Source: UBA9300 sp964577305 (GTDB lineage: Bacteria > Bacteroidota > Bacteroidia > Bacteroidales > VadinHA17). Taken from it: DNA of 64,000 bases. Location: the NCBI GenBank assembly GCA_964577305.1, contig CAZNYS010000011.1:1-64000 (forward strand), given 5' to 3'. The position numbers and the translations under genes were made by a program. Positions 54,937 to 63,729 of the stretch are shown piece after piece (within the stretch, counting starts at the first letter, position 1; every line of letters begins with the position of its first letter). The notes under the pieces were generated by a model that worked only from the letters and a program-made list of their open reading frames with translations, had not been told where the DNA came from and did not search any database.

Positions 54937-57294
54937 ATGAAAAAACTGATTTTCTTAATTCTTGGAGCTTTATACATTGCTTCATGCGGTAGCGATGAAA
55001 ACCAGCCCCTGACAGGATCACAATGGGGTGAACTGAGGAACGGATCAGCCGAAGATGTAGTATCTTCCGAGGTATTATTCTGGACCCCTGAAAGCCGAAG
55101 GGGAGGAGCAGTGCTTTTCTATGATTTTGATGCCAGAGAAGGAAATAAGAGCCTTACAATATACAGCGACAATCCTTCATATGGCAGGTGGTTCAACAAG
55201 GTTAACCTGAAACCCTGGTCAAAATACAGGTTTACCGGGTGGGTAAAAACCGATAATCTTGTCCCAGGCGGAAAAAAGGGGGCAGGTATAAGGATAGATG
55301 GTATGCCTGTGGAAACAACAGGCTTTAACGGAACAAATGACTGGACGCAGGTGGAATATGTATTTGAAACAGGTGATAACGATGCGGCAATTGTATCCTG
55401 CGTTTTCGGCCTTGACGGAAGGGCAACAGGAAGAGCATGGTTTGATGATATGAAGTTTGAACTGATATCTGAAGAAAAATTAACTACTTCAATTTCCATT
55501 AACATTGAGGATACCGGGGCACCAATCTCAAAATATATATATGGTCAGTTTATCGAACACCTGGGCCGCTGCATATACGGGGGTATCTGGGCGGAGATGA
55601 TCAATGACAGGAAGTTCTACTATCAACCGGGTACTGAAGAATCAACATGGAGAATCCATGGGAACCGTGAACTTCTTAAAACAGATAATATAAATTCTTA
55701 TGTTGGTGAAATTACACCAGTTCTCAGTATCATGCCGGATGATGATGTATCGCTTGTTCAGAGTGAACTGGGACTGAAAGAGGGAATGGGATATACCGGC
55801 AGGATAGTGTTGAAAGCTGACAGTGGTATTGAGAAAGTGACCGTTAACCTGTCCTCGGGAGATTATGTAGAGTCAGTTACAATAGATTCTTTAGAATCCG
55901 GTTATAAAGATTATCCTCTAAATTTTACATCGGATGTGTTTACTCATAATGCATCAATAGAAATTAGTGCTGAAGGAACGGGGAATCTGTATACAGGCAC
56001 CATCAGTCTTATGCCAGCTGACAATATTGATGGTTTCAGGAAAGATGTTATAGCGCTTTTAAAAGAGCTTAACTCACCTGTTTACAGGTGGCCGGGAGGT
56101 AATTTTGTAAGCGGCTACGACTGGAATGATGGTATAGGACCACGTGACAAAAGGCCGCCCCGCAAAAACCCGGCATGGACAGGTGTTGAGCATAATGATG
56201 TCGGAATGCATGAATTCATACAGTTCTGCCGCCTTCTCGGCACAGAACCTTATATAGCCGTGAATGCAGGACTTGGTAATGTGGAACAGGCCCGCCAGCA
56301 GGTTGAATATTGCAATGGTGATCAAAGTACACCTATGGGCAGGCTGAGGGCTGAAAACGGTGATCCTGAACCATGGAAGGTTAAATGGTGGTCAATAGGT
56401 AATGAGATGTATGGCAGCTGGCAGCTGGGACATATGTCAACCGAGGCATTTGTTGATAAGCATAATGGTTTTGCGAAAGCAATGAGATCGGTCGATCCTG
56501 ACATTGAACTAGTGGCAGTGGGTGAAGTAGGAGAATGGGATGAAATGATCCTTGCCAACTGTGCAGATAATATGGACCTGATAAGTGAACATTTTTACCG
56601 CCAGGACTGGCATGGTGGCGGATTAATGACACATGCACTTCAAATACCCAGGGCAATAAAAGGTAAAGCCGATGCCCACCGAAGGTACAGGGAAGAAATA
56701 CCGGGACTGGCTGATAAAGATATCAGGATATGCCTTGATGAGTATAATTACTGGTATGGTCCACATATTTATGGTGAACTGGGAACAAGATATTTTATGA
56801 GAGATGCACTGGGAATTGCAGCAGGTATGAACGAATTTTACCGGCAATCGGATATTATTTATATGGCCAATTATGCACAGACCGTTAATGTTATAGGATG
56901 TATAAAAACAAATACCACACATTCAGTAATGGCCTCAACAGGACAGGTGCTTAAGCTTTATCGTGCCAGGTACGGGACTATTCCTTTAAAGGTGGATGGT
57001 GAAGCTCGACCTCTTGATATTGCTGCCGCTCTCAATGATTCATCTGATACCCTGGTGATTTCAGCAGTAAATCCTACATGGAAAAAGGTGGTTATGAATT
57101 TTGATATTGAAAATGCTGATATAGGTTATGTAGCTGAACACTGGTCGATTACAGCTCCTGATGATATGGCATATAACGAACCGGGCAAACCTGAAAAAGT
57201 GGTAATTAACGGACCTGTGAGATTATCCGGTATAAAAACCATGGAAATAGATCCCGTGAGTATCAATATTTTCAGAATCCCGCTCAACAAGTAA
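54937..57294 (+). CDS. GH51 alpha-L-arabinofuranosidase with N-terminal CBM4-like domain
   Basis: 785 residues, lipobox 'ALYIASC'. Residues ~25-185 form a carbohydrate-binding-like jelly roll ('NKSLTIYSDNPSYGRWFN', 'KYRFTGWVKTDN'). The GH51 barrel starts at 'ISKYIYGQFIEHLGRCIYGG', with acid/base E490 in 'SIGNEMYGSWQLGHM' and nucleophile E602 in 'CLDEYNYWYGPHI'. A C-terminal beta domain ends it. The enzyme releases terminal arabinofuranose. It stands between two sulfatases. Confidence 0.96.
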   Translation: MKKLIFLILGALYIASCGSDENQPLTGSQWGELRNGSAEDVVSSEVLFWTPESRRGGAVLFYDFDAREGNKSLTIYSDNPSYGRWFNKVNLKPWSKYRFTGWVKTDNLVPGGKKGAGIRIDGMPVETTGFNGTNDWTQVEYVFETGDNDAAIVSCVFGLDGRATGRAWFDDMKFELISEEKLTTSISINIEDTGAPISKYIYGQFIEHLGRCIYGGIWAEMINDRKFYYQPGTEESTWRIHGNRELLKTDNINSYVGEITPVLSIMPDDDVSLVQSELGLKEGMGYTGRIVLKADSGIEKVTVNLSSGDYVESVTIDSLESGYKDYPLNFTSDVFTHNASIEISAEGTGNLYTGTISLMPADNIDGFRKDVIALLKELNSPVYRWPGGNFVSGYDWNDGIGPRDKRPPRKNPAWTGVEHNDVGMHEFIQFCRLLGTEPYIAVNAGLGNVEQARQQVEYCNGDQSTPMGRLRAENGDPEPWKVKWWSIGNEMYGSWQLGHMSTEAFVDKHNGFAKAMRSVDPDIELVAVGEVGEWDEMILANCADNMDLISEHFYRQDWHGGGLMTHALQIPRAIKGKADAHRRYREEIPGLADKDIRICLDEYNYWYGPHIYGELGTRYFMRDALGIAAGMNEFYRQSDIIYMANYAQTVNVIGCIKTNTTHSVMASTGQVLKLYRARYGTIPLKVDGEARPLDIAAALNDSSDTLVISAVNPTWKKVVMNFDIENADIGYVAEHWSITAPDDMAYNEPGKPEKVVINGPVRLSGIKTMEIDPVSINIFRIPLNK

Positions 57295-57303
57295 ATAATA
57301 GTC

Positions 57304-58755
57304 ATGAAGAAATACGGATTATTTCTTATGGCAGTTATATTATCCATGCTGTCATGCCAGGAGAAAAAAAGACAGCCTGACGTGCTTTTTATTGCCATTG
57401 ATGATATGAATGACTGGATTACCCCGCTGGGAGGCAGGGATGATATGCATACACCCAATCTTGATGCACTGGCTGCCAGGGGGATGATCTTTGAGAATGC
57501 ACATTGTACGGCTCCTGCCTGCTGCCCTTCGCGCACAAGTGTGATGACAGGTGTTCGACCCAGTACATCAGGTGTATATGCAAACACTCAACTATGGAGA
57601 AAATCACCGGTACTGGGCAAGGCCTTAACCATTCCTGAATTTTTCAGGAAACAGGGATATATAGTAAAAGGAGGTGGAAAAATATTCCATGCACTGTCGT
57701 GGATCCAGACAGCATACGGTATCGACCAGAATGATTCAACAATATGGGATGAATACTTTCCTTCCAAATCAAGGTCACTACCACCTTCAATATGGCCTGA
57801 GTCATATGAAATTAATGATGTTGGGACAGTAACGTGGGATAATATTGCAGGGGCAGGTACAGAAAACAGGCCACCATATTACTTTGACTGGGGGCCCCTG
57901 GGTAAAGAAGAGAATATGGCTGATTATAAAGTTGTAGAATGGGCAGTTTCTGAACTGCAGAAAAAACATGATAAACCACTATTTCTTGCTGTTGGTATTT
58001 TCAGACCTCATATACCATGGTTTGTACCCCGGGAGTACTTTGATATGTACCCGGTAGATGAAAGGGAATTGCCTAAAATACTTGAGAATGACCTTGATGA
58101 TGTATCATCTGCATCATACCCCTGGCTGAGAAGGCAGTGGCAGAAGTGGATACTTGAGAATGACCAGTGGAAATCTGCCGTTCAGGCTTACGAAGCCTGC
58201 ATTTCATTCTCTGATGCCATGCTTGGTAAACTTATCAGGGGACTTGATGAAAGCGGCAGAGCTGATAATACAATTATTGTACTTTGGTCAGACCATGGTA
58301 TGCATATAGGGGAGAAAGAGCAATGGGAGAAATTTACCCTTTGGGAAGAATCAACAAGAGTACCCTTGATATTTATTGCTCCCGGAATAACAGCACCAGG
58401 CTCCCGCACAGCTGAAGCCGTCAGCTTGCTTGATGTATACCCTACACTTGTAAGCCTGGCAGGAGGGGAGCAATTTGAACAACTTGAGGGAACCGACCTG
58501 GTGCCACAACTCAGAGATCCCGGAGCCCAGAGAGATGAACCGGCAATAACAACTTACCATAAGGATAATCATTCAGTGAGGACGGAAAGATGGAGATATA
58601 TCCGCTATTATAATGGTGATGAAGAATTATATGATCATAAGAATGACCCTGATGAATTTCATAATATTGCCGATTCCGCCGAACTGAGACCATTAATAGA
58701 AGAACTGTCTAAATGGTTGCCCGAAATCAATGCAGAGGAATTTAGGAATAACTGA
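57304..58755 (+). CDS. S1-family sulfatase, iduronate-2-sulfatase-like
   Basis: 483 residues, lipobox 'LSMLSC'. 'PDVLFIAIDDMNDWITPLGG' and the formylglycine site C73-C-P-S-R ('APACCPSRTSVMTGVRPSTS') mark it as S1; 'GKIFHALSWI', 'LFLAVGIFRPHIPWFVPREY' and 'IIVLWSDHGMHIGEKEQWEK' are typical of the iduronate-2-sulfatase-like branch. In this context it more likely removes 2-O-sulfate or a similar group from an algal polymer than from heparan. It is the last gene of the cluster. Confidence 0.94.
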   Translation: MKKYGLFLMAVILSMLSCQEKKRQPDVLFIAIDDMNDWITPLGGRDDMHTPNLDALAARGMIFENAHCTAPACCPSRTSVMTGVRPSTSGVYANTQLWRKSPVLGKALTIPEFFRKQGYIVKGGGKIFHALSWIQTAYGIDQNDSTIWDEYFPSKSRSLPPSIWPESYEINDVGTVTWDNIAGAGTENRPPYYFDWGPLGKEENMADYKVVEWAVSELQKKHDKPLFLAVGIFRPHIPWFVPREYFDMYPVDERELPKILENDLDDVSSASYPWLRRQWQKWILENDQWKSAVQAYEACISFSDAMLGKLIRGLDESGRADNTIIVLWSDHGMHIGEKEQWEKFTLWEESTRVPLIFIAPGITAPGSRTAEAVSLLDVYPTLVSLAGGEQFEQLEGTDLVPQLRDPGAQRDEPAITTYHKDNHSVRTERWRYIRYYNGDEELYDHKNDPDEFHNIADSAELRPLIEELSKWLPEINAEEFRNN

Positions 58756-58785
58756 ATTATCAGACATTAGCCACAAAATATTATC

Positions 58786-58793
58786 TATTTTTG
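58786..58793 (+). promoter_or_regulatory. -7 type element upstream of nhaA
   Basis: TATTTTTG fits TAnnTTTG and lies 29 bases before ATG 58823. The upstream TTTG is missing at the standard distance. Confidence 0.35.
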
Positions 58794-58822
58794 CTTGAAA
58801 TTATCTATAATTTCAATTTAGA

Positions 58823-60118
58823 ATGAAGATCGAGAATATCCTGATCACTCCATTCCAGAAATTCGTTAAAGTTGAAAGCCTGAGTGGTGTTTTACTGTTC
58901 GGGGCAACTATTATAGCGCTTATATGGGCAAATTCACGCTTTGCCACGGTATATGATTCCATCTGGCAATATGAAATTGGGATTAAGACAGCTGATTTTG
59001 AGTTATCCAAACCACTGATATTATGGATAAATGATGGTTTGATGGCTATCTTTTTCTTCCTGATAGGCCTGGAGATAAAGCGTGAAGTGATGATAGGGGA
59101 ACTGAATAACCTAAAGAAAGCCTCATTCCCCATATTTGCTGCACTTGGAGGCATGATAATACCTGTTAGCCTTTATATCATACTCAATAAAGATCCCGGA
59201 ACATCACATGGCTGGGGTATACCTGCAGCAACAGATATTGCCTTTTCACTTGCCATATTGCAATTACTTGGGAAAAGAGTGCCTGTAAGCCTTAAGGTTT
59301 TCCTGGCCGCTTTTGCAATTGTTGATGATATTGGAGCTGTTGTCCTTATAGCAGTATTTTACAGTACTGGCATAAAATGGGCTTTGCTGATAATCGCATT
59401 GGCAATAATTATCATTCTTATTATCCTGTCTTCCAGGAGTATATACTCAAAATATTTATTTTTTATCGCAGGGTTTGTGGTCTGGCTCCTTTTCCTTAAA
59501 GCCGGTTTTCATCCTACTGTGGCTGGTGTTTTACTTGCCTTCACGATACCAATAAGAAAAAAGATTGATGTTAATACATATGCCGTTAATTTGTGCAGCA
59601 TAGCAGATAAGTTCAGGGATGCAGGCGATGGCAAAAGTCCTGTGCTGTCGAAAGAGCAGGTTGAATATATTGACGACCTGGAAGACTGGACAAGCAAGGT
59701 GCAATCCCCACTGCAGCATCTGGAGCACAGCCTGCATAACTGGGTGGCCTATCTAATTATACCAATTTTCGCTTTTGCAAATGCCGGTATTAACCTGAGC
59801 ACAGGTACTGATCTTAATTATGACCTGATACTGACAATAATGGTAAGCCTTTTTGCAGGAAAGTCAATTGGCATTTCATTGTTCACCTGGTTGGCCAGGA
59901 AATTCAAGCTTACAGTAATGCCGAAGGGAATAAACAACTGGCAATTAACGGGTATTACTTTCCTTGCAGGAGTGGGATTTACAATGTCAATATTTATTTC
60001 AAACATCGCTTTTGCTGATAATCCTGCCGTGGTAAATTCAGCTAAAATAGGAATAATAGCCGGGTCATTGATCTCCGGGCTGACCGGCTATTTAATTCTC
60101 AGGTTCACAGCAAAATGA
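58823..60118 (+). CDS. nhaA: Na+/H+ antiporter NhaA
   Basis: 431 residues with about twelve membrane helices. The family signatures are 'LWINDGLMAIFFFLIGLEIK', 'PAATDIAFSLAILQLLGKRV' and the transport Asp pair in 'FAIVDDIGAVVLIAVFYSTG'. NhaA exchanges Na+ for protons across the inner membrane, important in salty or alkaline habitats, consistent with a marine or estuarine source. A short repeat begins 2 bases after its stop. Confidence 0.97.
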   Translation: MKIENILITPFQKFVKVESLSGVLLFGATIIALIWANSRFATVYDSIWQYEIGIKTADFELSKPLILWINDGLMAIFFFLIGLEIKREVMIGELNNLKKASFPIFAALGGMIIPVSLYIILNKDPGTSHGWGIPAATDIAFSLAILQLLGKRVPVSLKVFLAAFAIVDDIGAVVLIAVFYSTGIKWALLIIALAIIIILIILSSRSIYSKYLFFIAGFVVWLLFLKAGFHPTVAGVLLAFTIPIRKKIDVNTYAVNLCSIADKFRDAGDGKSPVLSKEQVEYIDDLEDWTSKVQSPLQHLEHSLHNWVAYLIIPIFAFANAGINLSTGTDLNYDLILTIMVSLFAGKSIGISLFTWLARKFKLTVMPKGINNWQLTGITFLAGVGFTMSIFISNIAFADNPAVVNSAKIGIIAGSLISGLTGYLILRFTAK

Positions 60119-60120
60119 TT

Positions 60121-60186
60121 CAGGCTAAGGTCTGGATTGATGAAGTGGATCTCCAGATCCATACCTGCGTACGGCGGACAAGGTGA
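60121..60186 (+). repeat. Shortened copy of the intergenic repeat seen at 41719
   Basis: Directly after nhaA, GGCTAAGG, GGATCTCCAG, CTGCGTA and TACGGCGGACAAGG appear in the same order as in 41719-41892 but without its middle ~100 bases. The following 60187-60400 is AT-rich, with a loose AAAC/CAAC tract at 60236-60300 and no gene. Confidence 0.6.
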
Positions 60187-60400
60187 AGTTTATAAATGAT
60201 GGAGATTTTATACCGTATCCCCATATCAAACATTTTAGCAGTCAAACGATCAAACCTTTTTAAACCCACTCTCAACCCATTCTAAACCTTTTCAACCTAA
60301 TAAGTATTTATAGTTACTCAAATACCATTTTTTATCCTATTGCTGTATAAAAGCTTATTCTTTTCATTTGCATTTAGAATTATCCTAAATCAATTCCGAA

Positions 60401-60820
60401 ATGGAAGAGATTATAAAAGAAGCGGGAAAGCCCGGGGAATCAAGCGAAACAGTAGAGGCTAAAACTGCTGCAAAGACTAAAAAAAGATATCGCGGGAAAG
60501 TGCCTGCGCCACCCACTGTGCGCAAACAAAGGGTAACCCGCGACCGCCCGATTAAAAGTATAGTAAAAGCTATAACCTGGCGATTGATTGCTTCTGCTAC
60601 AACTTTTGGGCTGGCATACCTTTTCTTTCACAAGGACCCGTATGCTGCCCAGAAGGCTACAGGCATAGCAATAGCTGAAGCATTTATAAAAATGTTATTA
60701 TATTTCTTTCATGAAAGATTATGGGAACGTATTAGGTGGGGACGTATGCTGGTGATCATACGAAGGGGCACACGTAAGTCGAAGAGGTCAATAAGGAGGA
60801 TAATATTAATGAAACCCTGA
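60401..60820 (+). CDS. DUF2061 small membrane protein with basic N-terminal tail
   Basis: 139 residues. The DUF2061 part (~47-110) is clear: 'RPIKSIVKAITWRLIASATT', 'FGLAYLFFHKDPYAAQKATG', 'EAFIKMLLYFFHERLWERI', with two membrane helices. Before it lies a ~45-residue Lys/Ala/Pro-rich tail, longer than in single-domain members. DUF2061 has no known function but is often next to sulfur-assimilation genes; here its TGA shares one base with the ATG of cysH, implying coupled translation. Confidence 0.88.
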   Translation: MEEIIKEAGKPGESSETVEAKTAAKTKKRYRGKVPAPPTVRKQRVTRDRPIKSIVKAITWRLIASATTFGLAYLFFHKDPYAAQKATGIAIAEAFIKMLLYFFHERLWERIRWGRMLVIIRRGTRKSKRSIRRIILMKP

Positions 60821-61527
60821 TGATGGATAATAAAGCTGAAGAATTACTGTCTGTTTTGCATGATAAGAGCCCTGTAGATGGATTACAACTCCTTGCTGAG
60901 CTATATCCCGGCGAGATTGTTTTTACAACAAGCTTCGGTATAGAAGACCAGGTTATCACCGATATGATCTTTTCAAATAATATTAAGATTGAAGTGATAA
61001 CACTTGATACCGGCCGGCTGTTCAAAGAAACATATAAGGTATTCAGCAAGACCATTGAAAAATATGGAAGGAACATAAAAACATATTTTCCTGATGCAAG
61101 CTCCGTAGAAAAGCTGCTTTCAGAAAAAGGTCCGTATAGTTTCTACGAATCAATTGAAAACAGGAAAGAATGCTGCCATATACGCAAGGTTGAGCCTCTC
61201 AACCGGGCCCTGGAAGGAATGAAGTGCTGGATCACTGGTATCCGGGCAACACAATCCTCAAGCCGTGATGAACTGGAAATGATAGAAACTGATGAAGAAA
61301 GGGGTATATACAAATATAATCCTTTGCTTAACTGGGAATTAAGCGATGTGGAGGAGTATATTAAAAAGCATAATGTCCCATACAATATATTACATGACAA
61401 AGGTTATGCAAGCATAGGTTGTGAGCCATGTACACGTGCTATTAAACCAGGCGAGGACCTCCGCGCCGGAAGGTGGTGGTGGGAATCCGGCTCCAGCAAG
61501 GAATGCGGCCTGCATGAGAATAATTAA
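60820..61527 (+). CDS. cysH: Phosphoadenylyl/adenylyl-sulfate reductase
   Basis: 235 residues. CysH reduces PAPS or APS to sulfite. 'IVFTTSFGIEDQVITDMI' is the PAPS-reductase start. Four Fe-S-type cysteines (C118, C119 in 'KECCHIRK', C201 and C204 in 'GCEPCTRAI') mark the [4Fe-4S] APS-reductase branch, and the C-terminal catalytic C229 is in 'SSKECGLHENN'. The ATG at 60820 overlaps the previous stop; 60823 is an alternative. No sulfate-activating genes (cysDN) are in view. Confidence 0.95.
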   Translation: MMDNKAEELLSVLHDKSPVDGLQLLAELYPGEIVFTTSFGIEDQVITDMIFSNNIKIEVITLDTGRLFKETYKVFSKTIEKYGRNIKTYFPDASSVEKLLSEKGPYSFYESIENRKECCHIRKVEPLNRALEGMKCWITGIRATQSSSRDELEMIETDEERGIYKYNPLLNWELSDVEEYIKKHNVPYNILHDKGYASIGCEPCTRAIKPGEDLRAGRWWWESGSSKECGLHENN

Positions 61528-61983
61528 GGCTAAGGTAAGACAGAAGGTTGTTTTATTTTTAAAGTTCTTAGCACTTCGCCCTTTGATTTGTGCCCTACGT
61601 AACCCAAAACCCAAACCGAGCTCCGAGAATAGTGTAAATTTACTTAACCTCAACCTGTATAGAATTCACTTTCAGTATTTCTTTAAAGGTATTCAGCTCG
61701 TAATCCAATTTTATCCAAATCAAAATATTATTTAGGATATTACCGTTTATTAAAGCAGCTGGCAACTTGTTTGTTGCATATTTCATTTATCTGACATAAA
61801 AATACGATAGCTGAAAGATGAAGTCAAATATATTTTTATATGCTTATAATCAGGATTTTTATTTAAGGTTCTTAGGGAGATTGATTGCTATTGACTAAAT
61901 TGCATCTGATAATGCATTTTATATTGATATTGTGCAGACTCAATACTGTCAGTTTAATATATGTCAAATCAAATTGATAAGCA
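61528..61983. other. Intergenic stretch without a gene
   Basis: It begins with a GGCTAAGG repeat head (61528-61535) directly after the cysH stop. The rest is AT-rich, with a CCC/AAACCC-rich patch near 61585-61620. An overlapping plus-strand open frame (61421-61735) has no recognisable features. No clear promoter consensus for the next gene was found. Confidence 0.5.
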
Positions 61984-63648
61984 ATGGTAATATCAGACCG
62001 AATACCGATTACTGTAGGTGTTATAGGTCATCTTGATGTTATAACAACAGACGAACACAGGGTACAAATAGAAAAATTGTTCAGCGATCTGGCTGCAAAG
62101 TATCCCAATACACCTGTTCACCTTTTTTCCTCAATTGCAGAAGGTGCCGACAGGTTCGTTGCTGAAATCTTCTTAAATATGAAATGGGAAAATGAAGAAT
62201 ACCATGATAGGTTCGAACTGATTGTCCCTTTGCCTTTTGATCCTGAAGAATACAAGGCAGACTTTGATGATTTTTCTGATAAAGAATTTGATGCCCTGCT
62301 TAAACAGGCAAAAAGAAGTTTTATCGTTGGCTATGATGGTAAAGAGATTGACAGGCCCCGTCAGTATTTAAAAACCGGCAAACTGGTAGCAGACAGTTCT
62401 ATGATTCTGATTGCCCTGTGGGATGGAAAGGTGGGAAAGAAAGGAGGAACGGCTGATATAGTAAAACACAAAATAACGGGGGACGATGATACAGTTGCTG
62501 AAAGCACATTTGAATATGATGGTACTGTCTTTATTTTACCCAGTCAAAGGGAACAGTCTCCAGATAATATTTCAAAAAAATATAAAAACATCGAATCTCT
62601 GTCCCTGGATCTTGTTCTAAAAGATGTTACACTGAGAGAGGCCCTTGAAAAAATTGAAGAGATAAACAGGGATTCAGTTCATATTGGTCAGGCCGACCTT
62701 GAAAAATCACAACCATATTTGTTTAATAAGCCTGAGAAACTGAATATTCCTCAGAGGTCATTGATGGTATGGTATTCACTTCTTGATCAGTTATCACTGA
62801 AATGCAGGAAGAAAGATCTGATGGCTACTGCCTTGCTTTTTGTTTTAGGATTGTTCTTTATCCTGGGACTGGAAATATATTCAAATATATGGGTTAACAG
62901 ACTTGTACTGGCAGTTACTATGTCTCTTCTTGTTCTTGCGACCGCAGTATTGATTTATTCGAGGATAAAAAAAGATCATGCTAAATATTTATACAACAGG
63001 ACCCTGGCAGAAGCTTTAAGAATCCAGTTTTACTGGAACTTTGCAGGGTTGCAGGAAAATGTCTCTGATTATATCCTGAGAATACACCGCAAGGAATTCA
63101 CCTGGGTAAAACACATTCTTTCTGCTCTTTATGGACTAACATATAACACTAGATCCATAAATCCTGAAACAATAGAGGACCTTACAGATAACTGGATTAA
63201 AGACCAGGCCTCTTTTTTCAATTCTTCAATAATTAAGATGAACGAACGAATAACCCGTTATCACAGGGTATCCAATGTGGCATTTGTTATGGCATTTATT
63301 CTTTTTGTTTCAATATTCTTTCTGGGTACTTTCTATGCATCAAATGATTTTCTGCTTAACATATTACTGGTTATAGCTCCAATATTACTGGGGATCTTTG
63401 CTTTAATCAGGACATATATTAATATGAAGGGATATGAGCAGTTAGTGAATCAGTATGAGCTGATGCAGGTTATTTATAAAAGAGCTGAAGCTAAGATTGC
63501 CGAGCTGCATCAAACACCTCTAAAATCAGGGGAGAGGGATTCGTATTTCAGGGAACTGTTTTTTGTTATCGGGAAAGAAGCACTTATCGAGAACGGTATC
63601 TGGTACCTGATATTTAAAGAGAAAGAGCCGGAGCTTGAAGTTGGATGA
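61984..63648 (+). CDS. SLOG-domain protein with SLATT-like membrane region
   Basis: 554 residues. The N-terminal ~190 residues look like a SLOG/LOG-type Rossmann domain ('ITVGVIGHLDVITTDEHRVQ', 'VHLFSSIAEGADRFVAEIFL', 'SMILIALWDGKVGKKGGTAD'). Four hydrophobic helices follow in two pairs (~280-330 and ~430-480). Between them 'YLYNRTLAEALRIQFYWNFA' matches the SLATT-type 'R..AE.LR...W' pattern. In comparative genomics, SLOG sensors joined to SLATT membrane effectors are predicted to detect nucleotide-derived signals and open pores in conflict systems. A TIR-domain gene follows 81 bases downstream. Confidence 0.72.
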   Translation: MVISDRIPITVGVIGHLDVITTDEHRVQIEKLFSDLAAKYPNTPVHLFSSIAEGADRFVAEIFLNMKWENEEYHDRFELIVPLPFDPEEYKADFDDFSDKEFDALLKQAKRSFIVGYDGKEIDRPRQYLKTGKLVADSSMILIALWDGKVGKKGGTADIVKHKITGDDDTVAESTFEYDGTVFILPSQREQSPDNISKKYKNIESLSLDLVLKDVTLREALEKIEEINRDSVHIGQADLEKSQPYLFNKPEKLNIPQRSLMVWYSLLDQLSLKCRKKDLMATALLFVLGLFFILGLEIYSNIWVNRLVLAVTMSLLVLATAVLIYSRIKKDHAKYLYNRTLAEALRIQFYWNFAGLQENVSDYILRIHRKEFTWVKHILSALYGLTYNTRSINPETIEDLTDNWIKDQASFFNSSIIKMNERITRYHRVSNVAFVMAFILFVSIFFLGTFYASNDFLLNILLVIAPILLGIFALIRTYINMKGYEQLVNQYELMQVIYKRAEAKIAELHQTPLKSGERDSYFRELFFVIGKEALIENGIWYLIFKEKEPELEVG

Positions 63649-63729
63649 CTTCAGTAACAGAAAGACCTGCGATAATGATTTTATCCAGGTTATATTTTTT
63701 TCGTAACTTTATTTAAATGAATTGTTGAT

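Noticed and set aside
57126..57587. 153-codon antisense open frame across the GH51/sulfatase junction
   Set aside because: Spans two clearly coding genes on the other strand; no features of its own.
61421..61735. 104-codon open frame overlapping the end of cysH
   Set aside because: Starts inside cysH in another frame, Pro/Asn-rich, no recognisable domain.
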